NCBI GenBank assembly: GCA_040285825.1
Contig: JAUPSS010000006.1
Location: 248,001 to 312,000, forward strand
Length of the DNA: 64,000 bases
DNA from: Eukaryota sp. TZLM1-RC
Taxonomy: Eukaryota > Metamonada: BaSk clade
Reading direction: 5' to 3'
Positions within the stretch are counted from its first letter, which is position 1; every line of letters starts with the position of its first letter. Shown here piece by piece: positions 23,590-35,490 of the stretch. A model generated the notes under the pieces. That model ran no database searches. It saw only the letters and a program-made list of their open reading frames with translations, and had not been told where the DNA came from. Made by a program: the position numbers and the translations under genes.

Positions 23590-26500
23590 ACTTAATAACC
23601 AATGACAATTAGAATTGACATCATGTCAAATCACAGTGATATTGTTGTGAATGTGTTATATGGTGCAAAATAATTATTAGTTAATTTGAAAATGTTTTAA
23701 CAACATCTTATTTAAAAATATAAATTTAATTTATTCACAAAATAATTCATCAAAGAGAAACTTACACTTACCCACTTGCTTCAATTGTCGTTTTGTTTTG
23801 AAAAACATGCGAGTAAGGAAAAGAAATGATCCATACAAATGTAATACTTCCTTTGACTGTCAATAGCAAAGAAACGTATCAATTCCGATGATACATTCAT
23901 AAATGTAACAATTTAAACCTTAAATGTTTGTGTATTCGACAGTTCGATAGATCATCAATTGAAATTGTTTAGGCATCCTAGTAAAATATCTACGTTAACT
24001 GTTCTATATCAAATCCTTTCATCATCTAATTTGTTCTCTTTGATTTGAAATGATTTAGCTAGTGTTGAATTTTTCAATAATTTTTATCATTAAATTCGTT
24101 CAACTTATTGAGTCGGTTTGCCATCCATAGTGGACATGATAGTTGAGTCTTTATCTACTAAGAGTCTGCTCAAAATTAAGCTATCCAACAAGACTCATCT
24201 GCCAATTTAAATAATATTGGGCATTCAACAATGTAGTTTATGAATTCATCCCATGTAGTATAATGTGATTTAATGTCATCTTTCGTAAATCTGAACAAAT
24301 TAATGGTAACAGTAACAATAAAACTTTCTGTAATGTTTTTATTGCTTCAGTTATCAAAAAAGATTGAAGAGAAGTCAACTTTTCCCTTTCTCCGTAACAT
24401 ATCAAGTTCTTTTGACTTGGAATCGTAATTACAGAAACTCTGTACATCGTTTGAAGATATTTTCAAATGCTAACTTAGTTAAATAATTCTATATTCTCTC
24501 GTAAAGGTTTAAGAACAGGTGTTCGTCAGTTAAAATACCGCTCTTTTTAAGGAAGTTACATCTTTTGATGCAAAAATTCTCATATAGGAGCACAGCAAGG
24601 GTCAAGTCGACGTAAGTGAGCTTGGTGGTTTATTTCTAAAGATAATGCCAGTTTTCCAAAAACCAAAGGGCAGGCGATCTTCGTTTGGTCAGCTAGGGCT
24701 ACTTCAAGGAAGTTGGGAGTAGCTTGTATCCCTTTGAAGGTTCAGCTGATTAGCTAGTGTTCAAAATGGCTAGTCTTCGTTTTGAAAAGAACCCAAGATA
24801 AAACTAGTGAAACTGATTAGTTAGACTAATTACTTCCAGCGGTGTAGTGCTCTTGTTTTGGGAGAGATACATTATTTAAATGTTGAATTAAAAGTTGTTT
24901 AATAAATTCTTTATAAAAACGGTTGATGACCAATCCAAAAACACTATTCCCAATAAGATACAATTCTATTTGCCAGTTTTTTCACATTGAATGTGAACAC
25001 TTCCTCCTTATGAGTATTGATACGACAGTTTAATGACCTTATAGATAATGACCTTTGGGTTTTCCTTCAAAGTTGTAAACACCTGATTAAAGAAAGTTGT
25101 GTCATGAGAAGGTAGAGACAACAAAGTATCGAAAAGAAAGAATTAAAAGAAAAATGGACAATGAAGTGATGGTTTCAACAAATCAGTGCCACGGTTCAAA
25201 GGACAAGGAATTAATTTCTGACGTGACAAGAGCGAGAGAGTCGGAAGCTGAGGTACAGACTACATCATCCACATAGAAGGGCTTCATGCAGGAACCAGAG
25301 ATGTGCTTGTTTTTGAAGGTGTCATTGGAAAATGAAGTATCTATAATGTTCGTTGAAGCATTTAATGTATGAAAAAACAAATGCGACGGTTCAAGAAACA
25401 AGGAATTTGGTTGAGACGTAAAGTGTGTAGAGTTGATCTTATTGTAAAACAACTTTACGAACTCGATGAAACAACCCGTTTCTTGGTTGAATATGTTACT
25501 GTTTTCACCAAAAACAGCTCCTTCAACTGTAACCTTTTTCAGAAAGAAAATACTTGAAGTAGTTCAAGTTTCACATAGTATAGTGAATATTTATCATTTT
25601 GCTGATGTTTTAAATTTTTACAGAAACAAAGATGTGAATAAATGAAATTTTATTGTTGAATGACTGATTGTTTTTATCGACTGACATTCTCAATGTCAAA
25701 TGAGTTTCCCCGTCGAAGGCGTGCACTCCCCTGGGAGGTTAAGCGTCCGTAGCAACTAAATAACAACAGCAAGGCGACAATTCCACCAAGTGCTGCTCAG
25801 TTATTCTCTACTGCAGCTTTTGTGAAGAGTACATTATACAAAATGTAAGCACAATAAACCAAACCGAAGCTACTGTATTGAAAAACCATAAAAATGTGTT
25901 ATTTATAACAATTTCCAGTGTTAAAGGATGTGGGTCCACCTATTGGGTACATTAGATAGTAGTCTGCATAATCATAAATAAAATCAATTTCACAACTGGT
26001 TAACTTTATTGGATATTTAATACAGTGGGTTTATAATCTTTACTAAAAATAAACATTGGTCAAATCATCAAAACAAGGTACACTAGTAATTAATCTATCA
26101 AGGATATATCAAATGGAGGTTCAGCAAACCATTCTGCTCTTCATTATCTTCATCTTCCACACCCTCATTATCCCAGTCAGAATCCATTTCGTACACTTCT
26201 TCACTGTAGATCATCGTAGTTTTCATCAACTATAGATTAAGAAGCTACTTCTAAACCAGTAAGGTCTACTGATAGTACTTTCTTTCACCAATTTCACGTT
26301 GTGGTCAATGAAAATTAGATTTTGTAAATTTTAGCGTTCAATCGGTTTCTCTTCAGTGTGGATTGCTTCAAACACAGACCAATTTCTCTAACAGGCAAAA
26401 GCAGACGCCACTTGTGTTAATGATCGTTGGGCCACGTATTGAAAGGTCTTTCACACATATCCACAAGTAGCCCACCACTAAGTTATAACTACTCTTCACT

Positions 26501-26628
26501 GGATCGGTGATAATTGGCAATTGCAATCGGTGATTTTGGACATTTCGGTATTACTTTATTCTAATACTGCCGACAACATTGCCGAATATTTGACAATTTT
26601 GTTTAATCAGTTTTCAATCACTGACAAA
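23590..26628 (-). repeat. large inverted repeat, right arm (~3.0 kb)
   Basis: This is the reverse-complement partner of 10123-13000. It carries an extra segment of about 130 bp at roughly 24880-25010 that is absent from the left arm. The two arms are separated by about 10.6 kb holding direct-repeat copy B, the P pseudogene and the gypsy-like pol. Confidence 0.85.
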
Positions 26629-26800
26629 ATAATTTTGATTACCACCGATAAGGGAATGAACATTGTCAACGCCACAAAAATTCTAGAAAAACAATTAGAA
26701 CTGATTCCCTGCAGATGATGTGTGCCCACGTCCTCAATTTAGTTGTAAAAAGTGCTGATTTGACGTATATTAATTCCGAAAACGGTGAAATTATTTGACC
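26521..26800 (+). pseudogene. second hAT transposase fragment
   Basis: The frame includes IILITTDKGMNIVNAT and, after a frame shift near 26710, CAHVLNLVVKSAD. Together they match the hAT pattern D-x3-N and C-x-H-x-LNL, as in 8253-9116 but from a different subfamily. Upstream sequence overlaps the arm of the large inverted repeat. Only about 80 residues remain. Confidence 0.55.
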
Positions 26801-26934
26801 TGGTTAAAAAAGATAAAAAAATGCCAAAGTTCAGGATATACGTTGCAAAAGCGGAAAGAATTATTTACCCAATATTTTCCTGGATACTGCTGTGTGACAA
26901 TACCTCAAGACGTTTCAACTCGTTGGAACTGATG

Positions 26935-27720
26935 TACCTACACGCACACTCCAAATGGCGAACAATTTCTGTCAAATAATGACAAATGACCCAATTGTAT
27001 GGAAGCTTAACTTCTACAAAACAATGGCAGTCTTCTTTGACTGTCCAGCTCCGAAAGGATAAGCTGCTGCCGTTCATAAAGATTCCGCCGTTTCTGAGCA
27101 GGTACTTGGTTGGTATGACAAACATCATGCTCACATAACTGACTGATTTAACTAACAAGCAGGTGACCCTGCTAGGTTCCAATAGGTCAACCCCCTCCTG
27201 GAAGAAACTGACATCCAACTAAACGCTGACTCGATGACTTTTATCTTCTCTGCCGGCATCCAAGTAGTTTGTCCTTCCTCGAGAACATGCCCGGTGAAAC
27301 AATGAAGAGACACGCTCTCGCTCCATCCGCAAGCTACTCACCAGGTTTTATTTCTTTCAGTCAACAAAATGAAAACACTTCTTGCGTTTAAATCCAAATC
27401 GACATCTACTCAGAAATTCATTCAAGCTCTTCAACAAAAAAACTTTGCCCTTGGATACACTTGCATCAGATGGTTTATCTCTCAGGTTAACATTCTCAAC
27501 AGCTTCTGAGAGAACCATGAATCGCCGCTCAGCCAGAGAATTTGAAACTGCCATAACCAGTTGACAACACGATATGCCTGCCAAGATTCGGAAACGCAAC
27601 TCCAGAGTTCAACAACAGGTCCGTGCAAGGCAACGCCGAAGAACTGACGACGCCTATGAGCCTCCTCCAGTTGATCCAATTTGAACTTGTGATTCCGAAT
27701 CTCAAATATGAAATTGAAAC
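26935..27720 (+). pseudogene. family P-Q module, degraded copy
   Basis: The P part (from 26952) contains LQMANNFCQIMTND, WKLNFYKTMAVFFDCPAP and, further on, KRHALAP and FISFSQQ in shifting frames. The Q part (about 27560-27690) contains RKRNSRVQQQVRARQRRR. Both match the neighbouring module at 28080-29109, so two P-Q modules lie in tandem about 1.2 kb apart. Several stops and frame changes are present. Confidence 0.6.
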
Positions 27721-28079
27721 CCATTCTTTTAATAAGTGATAAGTACACCTTCAATCAGCCACTCAGACTCCACAACTGTTGATGTTGTTAATTTTCTGAT
27801 CGTAAATGAAAATGTTGTCATTAAGTTTTCCTTAGAAAATAAGTTACAGGATGAAGTAGAAGATTTAATTAATACCACGACTACAAAGGTTGACGAAAAT
27901 ATTTCTCCATGACATTTTCTGAAAATTTTATCAGCTGTACCACTGAATAAAATCAGCAAAACCCAAACAGCACGGAACTTATATGGTGTGCAAAATGACC
28001 AAATCATTTTAAAAATTGTGGATAAATCCATCTTGGATTATATCAACAGCAGTTTTGGTATCAATGCCAAGACTTTGTA

Positions 28080-28604
28080 ATGGTACCTCATCCGAGTGTG
28101 AGACTCCCCTTCGAGAATCATATGGAAGTGCACTGCGCACTCTATGATGTATCTTTCCGACCTGGCTGGCCGTTTCCTCCTATTGGCTTTCAGAAAGGAA
28201 CCGACAACTGGTGCCACTCTGACATTAGAAGCTTTCGCGCACTGCAAATGGCGAACAACTTTTGTCAAATACTTACTGATGGTCGTGTCTACTGGAAGCT
28301 GAACTTCTTCCGGACAATGGCTACCGTCTTTGAATGCCCTTGTCCAAAAAAATATGCTTCAGTGCTGAACACGACTGCAGCCACTATTCCTGACTCTTTG
28401 CAAACATGATATGATGCTCATTACGAGTACATACTGGACCTATTTACTCACCAAGTTGTCGATCCTCATCGTTTCCACACTATGTTGATGCTGGACAGTG
28501 TTAATCTCAATCCAGACAACACCACCTTCATCATCACTGCTGGGTTAAATATTTTATCCTTTCTCGAGAATACTGCATCTGATGCCATGATTTATCTCTT
28601 TTAG
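28080..28604 (+). pseudogene. family-P protein with one in-frame TGA
   Basis: The frame from 28080 to TAG 28602-28604 is broken only by TGA after DSLQT, where the 33-kb P protein has tryptophan (W-Y). Shared blocks are LPFENH, WPFPPIG, LQMANNFCQILTDG, WKLNFFRTM, CPCPKKYASV and GLNILSFLEN. Family P has no function I can assign. It recurs at 15.1-16.1, 26.9 and 33.4-34.3 kb, and here it precedes a Q gene. Confidence 0.6.
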
Positions 28605-28692
28605 TCAAAAACTGGAAAATCATTTTCTTTCTTTTACTGCCAACCTTTGTCTGCTGATGAACCCGTTTGCCTATTTCAGAAAATAAAGGTAT

Positions 28693-29109
28693 ATGACTTA
28701 CACACAAAATTCAGATGCTGTTTCAATCCGCTTTTCATTTTCCTTTGCCCCCAAAAAAACCAAAAATCGCCGGATAGCCAGACAATTGGCAACCACCATA
28801 GCCAGTGGACTACATGATATGCCTACCAAAAGTCGGAAACGCAACTCCAGAGTTCAACAACAGGTCCGTGCAAGGCAACGTCGAAGAACTGACGATGCCT
28901 ATGAGCCTCCTCCAGTTGATCCAATTGAATATTCATTTTGTGCAATTGATCCTAACCACAAAAATTTGTGTGGGTATTCAATTGAAACAAGAATAAATAA
29001 TGAAAATGTTGACCATCAACTTTCGCACCTTGTTCTAAATTTAAAGGCAAAGAAGATCATTCAACCAACTGACCACAGCTTGGCTCAGTCTTGTTTTGCC
29101 TTTTTATAA
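28693..29109 (+). CDS. family-Q basic protein, 138 aa
   Basis: This is the best-preserved Q copy. An arginine-rich stretch (about residues 45-67, RKRNSRVQQQVRARQRRR) is followed by PPPVDP and the family motif CAIDPNHKNLCGYSIETR. The arginine-rich segment suggests nucleic-acid binding (inference). It lies 90 bp after the P fragment in the same direction. Related copies are at 3856-4531 (-) and 27560-27690 (+). The N-terminal 25 residues may be extra. Function is unknown. Confidence 0.5.
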   Translation: MTYTQNSDAVSIRFSFSFAPKKTKNRRIARQLATTIASGLHDMPTKSRKRNSRVQQQVRARQRRRTDDAYEPPPVDPIEYSFCAIDPNHKNLCGYSIETRINNENVDHQLSHLVLNLKAKKIIQPTDHSLAQSCFAFL

Positions 29110-29442
29110 TTTGGAACCATACGTAATTTTTGGGGGATCTATTTGGTACTTGAACATTCAGATTCTAAAGTTATGTGATTTTCTTATTTGAAAAAACTCC
29201 GTGGTTTGAATACCAGCAATTAACATACTGAACATCTACTTTATCTGTTTTGTGGTGCACGTGGAAATCCTAAAACAAAAATGACATCAAGAAATGCCGG
29301 ATGAACCAGATAATTTGAAACCTGATTTTTGCCGAGATGTGTTGTACTGTGTACATTTGTCATAGATACTTCACTAGTGATAACCTTTATAAAGGTCGGT
29401 GGATTTAGTAAATGATCTTTATCCTTTTACCTGTTACGCAGC

Positions 29443-30712
29443 ATGTCTACAACAGCATCATTAATTAATGGCTTAGGCGGCCATGATGTGAACAGCAATC
29501 CTCCTCACCAGGAGAGACCTGATACAAAGGAGAGTAATCCTTTCTAAAGAGTAGTCCTTACATTTGGAGAAGTAATCCTCCGCCTGAGGAGAGAAACACT
29601 TCATCTACGAGGAGCGCTCCGCATACAGAAAGTAACATAGACGACCACACCTATGACCCAAACAACAATCTCCCAAATGGGATGAAGTTACCTCTTGGTG
29701 TGAGAAACCAACAGCTTCCTTCGAAAGTGACGGAAGGAGATGGAGAGGATATCTCTAACACGAACCCTCCTCCCTCCCCGTCCGAAAAAGCTCATAAATA
29801 CTCGTCTTCTGTTACTGTTACCTCCCCTCAGACGGGAACATCTAACCCAAACGATGGGACTGGAGATTGGAATGGTGATAAACCCCCCACTGCGCCTTCT
29901 GATATTCAATGGACGGACACAGAATACCGCACTTCTCAAGAGTGGTACCGTCGAGAATTGAAGAAGAGAGTCGCCTATACGGTTATAGACTTCTTCCGGT
30001 CTATCATTGCTAGCCTACCTGATCAAAGATTGGAGCGATGATGAAATCGTGGCTGCCATCGAGAATGAATCCAATATTATTGTGGATTCTTCTTGTATAG
30101 AGGAAAGGGAGGAGTTTCCAAAGAAACGATGGCCTTTCCTATTTGGTAGCTCACGTGGACAAACGCAGCACGACTTAGTTCTCGAACAACAAGATCAAGA
30201 AGTCAATTTTTTGGAACGATTGGATCAATGTTCAGAGAGCTCGGTTAGTTTTGTAGCTGAAGATCCTGGAAATTGTTACTATGACGCACCGCGTACAAAA
30301 TATCAGGCAGCTACTCCGAAACCTAAATATTGGCACAGGGATGCCATTCCTGACGAACGACTCCGCATAGGAAACTAATATCCGCGGAAGTGATGAGTAT
30401 GAGGACAGGTTGTTTTGTATCGCCAAGATGTATCCTCACCATCACAAAGGTCCATTACTCAGAGGAACGGTAAGGCATTTTCTAGTTGAAAATGTCCACC
30501 CAAGAGAGAGAATGATTAAGGTTCTCTTGCTGTTGGGAGGTCGATTCGTTGCGGATAGAGGTGACAATATCCAATTTCATCCTGATGAAATCTTTGTTAG
30601 AACTAAACTTGCTGTTAGAAACAAGGTGCATGTGCGCCATGAACTCGGATACAGTGATACCACTATCAAAATGAAGTTCAAAATACGAGTTCAAAATGTG
30701 CACTCGGTATGA
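29443..30712 (+). pseudogene. gag-like retroelement ORF, broken in several frames
   Basis: A chain of open pieces runs from ATG 29443 through 29600-30041, 30007-30378 and 30410-30712, each in a different frame. The proline/serine/threonine-rich, acidic N-terminal part is followed by charged globular segments (KDWSDDEIVAAIENES; HHHKGPLLRGTVRHFLVENV). No zinc knuckle is seen. An LTR-like repeat follows at 30965. It is identified as gag-like from composition and context only. Confidence 0.45.
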
Positions 30713-30964
30713 CTTTGGTGGCACCATCAATGGTGGTATAATCTCATCATTAGCTTTAGAAAATGCAGAAATTCAGCATCCTCAACGTGACTTTAATTAT
30801 CAGGATCAATGTTAATTATTAATCTCAGAAGTTAAAAAAATCAATGCACGAGTTGGATCAGAAATATAGGTTAATGGATTTTGATTTGAAACAAACGGAC
30901 ACATGAGTGTTTGTATTAACTCCTCAAAAGTAATGAATCAGAACTGGAATTTCGTGTTAACAAA

Positions 30965-31222
30965 ACTAAAATGAATTAATTTTGTGAAAAAAAAAGAAAC
31001 CCTCAAATTGATGCATAAATAGAGTTTTATAAGTATTAAACCCACAAAGATTCAATAACATGTAGACTATACAGACACATGTAATCAGATCTTTCATGAC
31101 CGTAACCAACTTCAAACAGTTAAAAACTGAATGAATGATGATTACTCAGTCGTTTATGTATTTATAAATAAAGACTCAAAATAAAAAGAATTACTCTCAA
31201 TATTTGGTAGAGACTCTGTAAA
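30965..31222 (-). repeat. LTR-like dispersed repeat, copy 3 of 7
   Basis: This copy is in the orientation opposite to 1337-1560. It follows the gag-like ORF in the same relative direction seen after the gag at 42732-44134, and is preceded by a purine-rich tract (AAAAAAAAAGAAA). Confidence 0.6.
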
Positions 31223-32649
31223 ATTCAAAAATCAATTAAATGAAAAAAAAATGCTTGGGTATGCGAGCTAAAAAAAGCTAAGTTTGTAAAGCTATAAGTG
31301 CAGCTTGTAAATTAAGAAAGAGATTTTAGGGAAAAAACTACAATAACTTGAGAAATAATTGTTTAGAAGATTTCCCTCAATAATTGCTGATAAAAACCAA
31401 ACGTCAAGTCGGTAAATAAAACCAACACACAAAAAAGAGTAAGTTTGGGAAATAGCGAGATAAATCATCACAATTAGAATCATCCATCTGCGTTCGAGTC
31501 CCACTATGCGACTTTGATTTCATGTCGAACTTTTACAGATGAGAGTAGATTGAACAATGCATCACAGAGGAGATGAGTGTTACGGAGATTTACATCATCA
31601 AGAAGAGATACGATGAAGGAGAGAAGATAGAAATTATTATCGGAAGTTCAGTAGCAAACCCGGTATTTATGGAGATCGGGGGTGAAGGAATTTGATGCAA
31701 GCAAAGGAAATGAATAAAAGAGCCGAAACTAACCATAACAGAGTTGGGTTGGCAAGGTTTCAGAGGATATCTGAAAAGGGTATCTGTATTACAGTGTTTG
31801 TTGGAAAGCGCAAAATGCTAATTTATTTATTTTTTGGCAGATACAGTTGCACCAATCACCGGTAGTTTATGGTATTTGTATCAAGGTACTGCCAACGGTT
31901 AGTAACATTGTACTGTCTTACTTTGCGTGAAATGCACTATGTGTAAAAATTAGAGACAGTGCTGCTCCCTTTGCTTTACATACAAAACCTTTTTAACCTG
32001 CAATTTCTTGCTTAGATTGTTGAAACATAAATGAATACCAATATTGATTTATACCACAATAATGAAAAAGAGATGATACATTACATATTCCTATTTTTCA
32101 TGCCTCCTCAACGTAAAAAGGTGCTCGTGCAGTAATTCCCCGTATGGTTTTAAGTGATAATAAATATTATTTTTATATACCACCAACAATTTGTTTAATA
32201 TTGAAGATATAAACATGTACAAATTTTGTGTTCAAAGCATGAAATGGTCTAATAGACTGCGAATGGTATAATAATGTTGTTAATGTTCTTATTACTTTGG
32301 TTGAACAGTCTCAAACCAAACCTGCGGAAGCCTGAGAATTTTCATGGAAGTATATATGAACCATATTGAGACATCTTGTAAGCTCGAGACACAATGTAAA
32401 ATAATAAAATATGTTTTTTCATAGTCCAAATTTCAAACTTTACCACGTGAAAAATACAAAAAAATGACCCGAAAAAAATGAACGTGGAAGATTGATCACA
32501 ATGATCAACCAAATCACGCAATTGTACTGTTGTACATTTGAACAGGGTTAACCTGAAAAACTGTCTGAAAAATGTAATGAAATTTATTACGAAGAGGAAT
32601 TGTATTCTCTCTTCTTATACTATACGGCGGATACTAAATAAACTAAACT
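31223..32649. other. repeat-derived intergenic
   Basis: A reverse-complement remnant of the start of the 2.6-kb repeat is visible (GTTGGGTTGGCAAGGTTTCA near 31744), as is a B-box-like GTTCGAGTCCC at 31490. Sequence near 31985-32130 resembles 22280-22480. No gene is supported. Confidence 0.45.
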
Positions 32650-33370
32650 ATTAGCTATAAATACTATTCAAGACTAACATCTTGGAATCTCAGCTCCCCA
32701 ACTCTCACAACTCTCAATCTTTAAACGTCGATTCTGGCCAATCTACATCCAATGTCGACAAACCATTATTTGGAAAAGTCTTGTCCACCAGTGGATCTGT
32801 ACTATTAGAGGTATTTGCATGACTTTTGAGTATTTGCGTATGTTGGATAAATCACACTAATGAGTATTAATGATGGTTTTAACCATTTCCAACTCTTGTA
32901 GTTGTTGTTTCAAACTTGAAAATAAATATTGTTTATCCAAATGTACTGATAACAAGCTAGTATATACAAAAATGCTCACAACATTATCAAGTATGGTTGT
33001 ATGTGAAGGACAAGGCGGAAGAAGATGTGAACAAGGACGCCAAACAATATAGCCAACGATAGTTAGTGTTTGGACAAGAGATGAGTTGAAAGTGAGATCT
33101 GGAATTCAGTCTTGGAATTTCGTGGTTTGAAATCACATTAGTGAAATTTATTTTTCTGGCTAATATTATGCAAAATCGAAATGATGTGCCCCCTGGTGAT
33201 CATCAACGCCCCGTCTGGGGATCAAGTGAACCCGGTAGACCACCCAGTGGACTAGAATGGGGTCAACCAGTGCACCACCCAGTGGACCACCACCCAGTAT
33301 ATCATCCATATTTGACCAAATTTTAAGGGATGCAATAGGTGAATATGGCATTCCGAAACTATTATTGATA
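32650..33370 (+). repeat. duplicated segment (pairs with 51785-52320)
   Basis: Both copies share an upstream block (AATCTCAGCTC.CC.ACT) and a short coding-like exon. Here ATG 33168 opens MQNRNDVPPGDHQRP, and at 52092 MQSGDDVPSGYHRRP. Then RPP, W-QPV and a leader into RDAI-EYGIP follow. A further scrap is at 35383-35460. It may be the first exon of an unknown gene. It is truncated in all copies. Confidence 0.45.
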
Positions 33371-34294
33371 TTCAAAGGTCTCACCGCGGGTCCCAGTAGC
33401 CCGCATGGGTAGAAGCATAAAGACCAACTGGACAGTGGAGAGAGAGTGCCTTTTCATCACATCAGGGCAGTTATCTTCTAAAAAAGTTAAAATGTTCAAG
33501 CCAGATTGAACGATTGTTGCCGCAGACTCCATATTGATGGGAAATCGTTCGTTTCTTATTGAATTTTCGAACAAATTTTCACCACCACCAATATAGGCGT
33601 TGGCTGTCATATTGAGCCAATGGACCAAGATATGCTGGTGTATTTCTTGATACCATTGTAAAATTGGCTCATCTGGCTGAATCCCTTGAAGTACACAGTC
33701 GGCGTACTTCTTGGGCCAGGGGCAATTTAGAAACTGAGCACAGCTCTTGAAAAAATTGCGTTTCCAGACAACAGGGCCGTCAGCAAGCAACTGACAAAAA
33801 GCTTCTCGCAGTTGGATGGCTCGACTGCCAAGAAGAGTGGAAAGACACCAAAATCTACCACCGTCGGCTGAGGTGGTTTCATTCAGCGGTCGCCAGGGCC
33901 AAAAGTGCTGAACAAGGTGTTGCAGCGCTTGGTAAACCAAAGGCTGGTTCTCAAATGACCTCCTTTGTTTAGGCTCACTTTGGCACCCAAAGTCGAAACA
34001 GAGGCTCCAGAACTGGCTTTGAGTAGGCCACATAGAGTGTTCTGGGTATTGGAGCACAAAGAGTCGTGCTAGGTGAGTAGCATGAGCTCCAATACTAGTA
34101 AAAACTTGGAACTGGCGTTCCATAGCTTCTTGTGCCTCTGAGTCGAAAAACTGGTTGACAGACGCTCCCACAGTTGTAGTTTGTAGAACGTTATCCATGG
34201 CAGTCAACACAGAACGGAAACAGTCAGAAATGATTGAAAATTTGTTTCCTAAAATTGAAAATTTGTTGAAGTCAATCAATCTTATAGTTGTCAA
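33362..34294 (-). CDS. family-P protein, intact 310-aa ORF
   Basis: This is the only uninterrupted family-P copy in the window. The central block WPWRPL ... QLLADGPVVWKRNFFKSC ... CPWPKKYADCVLQG is the conserved core. The C-terminal part has FLEDNCPDVMKRHSLS. The segment WYQEIHQHILVHW corresponds to WYDEYHFHISEIW in the 15-kb copy. Many aromatics and cysteines are conserved. No known domain, signal peptide or membrane segment is evident. It ends within the duplicated 32.6-33.4 kb segment, so its 3' end may be non-native compared with copies that continue (F-QQ motif). Possibly a host or viral multigene family. Confidence 0.55.
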   Translation of the reverse strand: MTTIRLIDFNKFSILGNKFSIISDCFRSVLTAMDNVLQTTTVGASVNQFFDSEAQEAMERQFQVFTSIGAHATHLARLFVLQYPEHSMWPTQSQFWSLCFDFGCQSEPKQRRSFENQPLVYQALQHLVQHFWPWRPLNETTSADGGRFWCLSTLLGSRAIQLREAFCQLLADGPVVWKRNFFKSCAQFLNCPWPKKYADCVLQGIQPDEPILQWYQEIHQHILVHWLNMTANAYIGGGENLFENSIRNERFPINMESAATIVQSGLNILTFLEDNCPDVMKRHSLSTVQLVFMLLPMRATGTRGETFEYQ

Positions 34295-34746
34295 TTCAAA
34301 GTAAAGTTAGTTACAAGTGTTTATTAATGATACATATCCTTTAAGATTACTTTCTGAATATTTTCCTTTCTTCAGACAAGAACTACATGTTACAAAAGTT
34401 GGTGAGTGGAGTTTGGTTGGGTTGTCATCATTCCCCAGATTCATAATTGAATTTCATTTCATCACTTACAACATTTCATCACTTACTCTACTACGAACCT
34501 TCTCCCTACAAATAACACTATGGTCACGCCTTCTGACACCACAAATCTAAGATTATGTCGGCCGTTGGGTCGGAGATTTTCAAACACAAGTACTTATAGA
34601 TGGGGTCAACCGAGTGGACCCTATATATATATATTAAGAACCTTCTCTATCCTATCTTAACATTGCATAACTTTCATCACTTTGTATTTCAACTTCATTA
34701 TGCCTTCTGTACTCTCATTAATCATTCTCTAGTCATTCCATAAACT

Positions 34747-35394
34747 TTGCTATTGTGTCTCGTGTTTCTCAATACAACACCTTACTTAGTTCCTTCCTTC
34801 GACTCTATGACTTCACTTAAGCCAATACATCTTGCCTCCACCAACGATGACAGCAGTGACGATGACAGCAGTGACGATATGGTACTCAGACGTAGCCCCT
34901 TACCTAGGGCCTACCCCTCTGATTCCAACACATTGAATGCAGTACTTACACAATCACAACTTACTCCCGGTGAATTAGCCCTTCAACAGGAACGTAACAA
35001 ACTTTCCCTAACAAGAGGTTCTTATCAGCTACGCCCTCTTCGTCGACGTGCTGCTAACCGTGATCAAATAACTCTTCCATCTTGGATTAACAATAAGCCG
35101 TATACCACACAGATTGCACTCTTTTGCAAGCGATCTTTGTCTAATTTTAAGATATATTTTGCTCGCTCTCTCTATCTGCAACATCACAAATGTTTAGGGT
35201 TGGGCCTCTATGCTGGTGAGAACATTCCTCGTCATGATTTTATTTGTCCACACAAAGGTGAAACCCATTATTTCTCATCCGTTGCTGAAGCTGATCAGTA
35301 TTGCGATTTAGTTGATTCATCATATTGCTTTGTATTCCCTTCCACCATTAAAAAAGGTCATTATCTTGTAGTTGATATGGGGTCGACCCTTTGA
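34747..35394 (+). CDS. SET-domain-like protein, truncated
   Basis: A 215-aa ORF. An acidic-serine tract (DDSSDDDSSDD, encoded by a tandem repeat) and a basic region precede LGLGLYAGENIPR, the G-x-G opening block of SET domains, then HKGETHYF and a Y-x-VVDM strand near the end. The SAM-binding N-H-x-x-x-P block and catalytic Tyr region are missing, because the ORF runs into unrelated sequence related to 33300-33370 at about 35383. SET enzymes methylate lysines on histones and other proteins. This copy lacks the catalytic half. Confidence 0.55.
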   Translation: MLLCLVFLNTTPYLVPSFDSMTSLKPIHLASTNDDSSDDDSSDDMVLRRSPLPRAYPSDSNTLNAVLTQSQLTPGELALQQERNKLSLTRGSYQLRPLRRRAANRDQITLPSWINNKPYTTQIALFCKRSLSNFKIYFARSLYLQHHKCLGLGLYAGENIPRHDFICPHKGETHYFSSVAEADQYCDLVDSSYCFVFPSTIKKGHYLVVDMGSTL

Positions 35395-35490
35395 ACCGAC
35401 ACCATTTCCCGAACTTGATGAATATGTAAGGGATGCAATAACTCAATATAATATTCTAAAAGTACAATAGATCTTTACAAAAATACAGTT

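Noticed and set aside
34843-34881. Tandem GATGACAGCAGT as regulatory repeat
   Set aside because: It lies in frame within the SET-like ORF and encodes an Asp/Ser tract.
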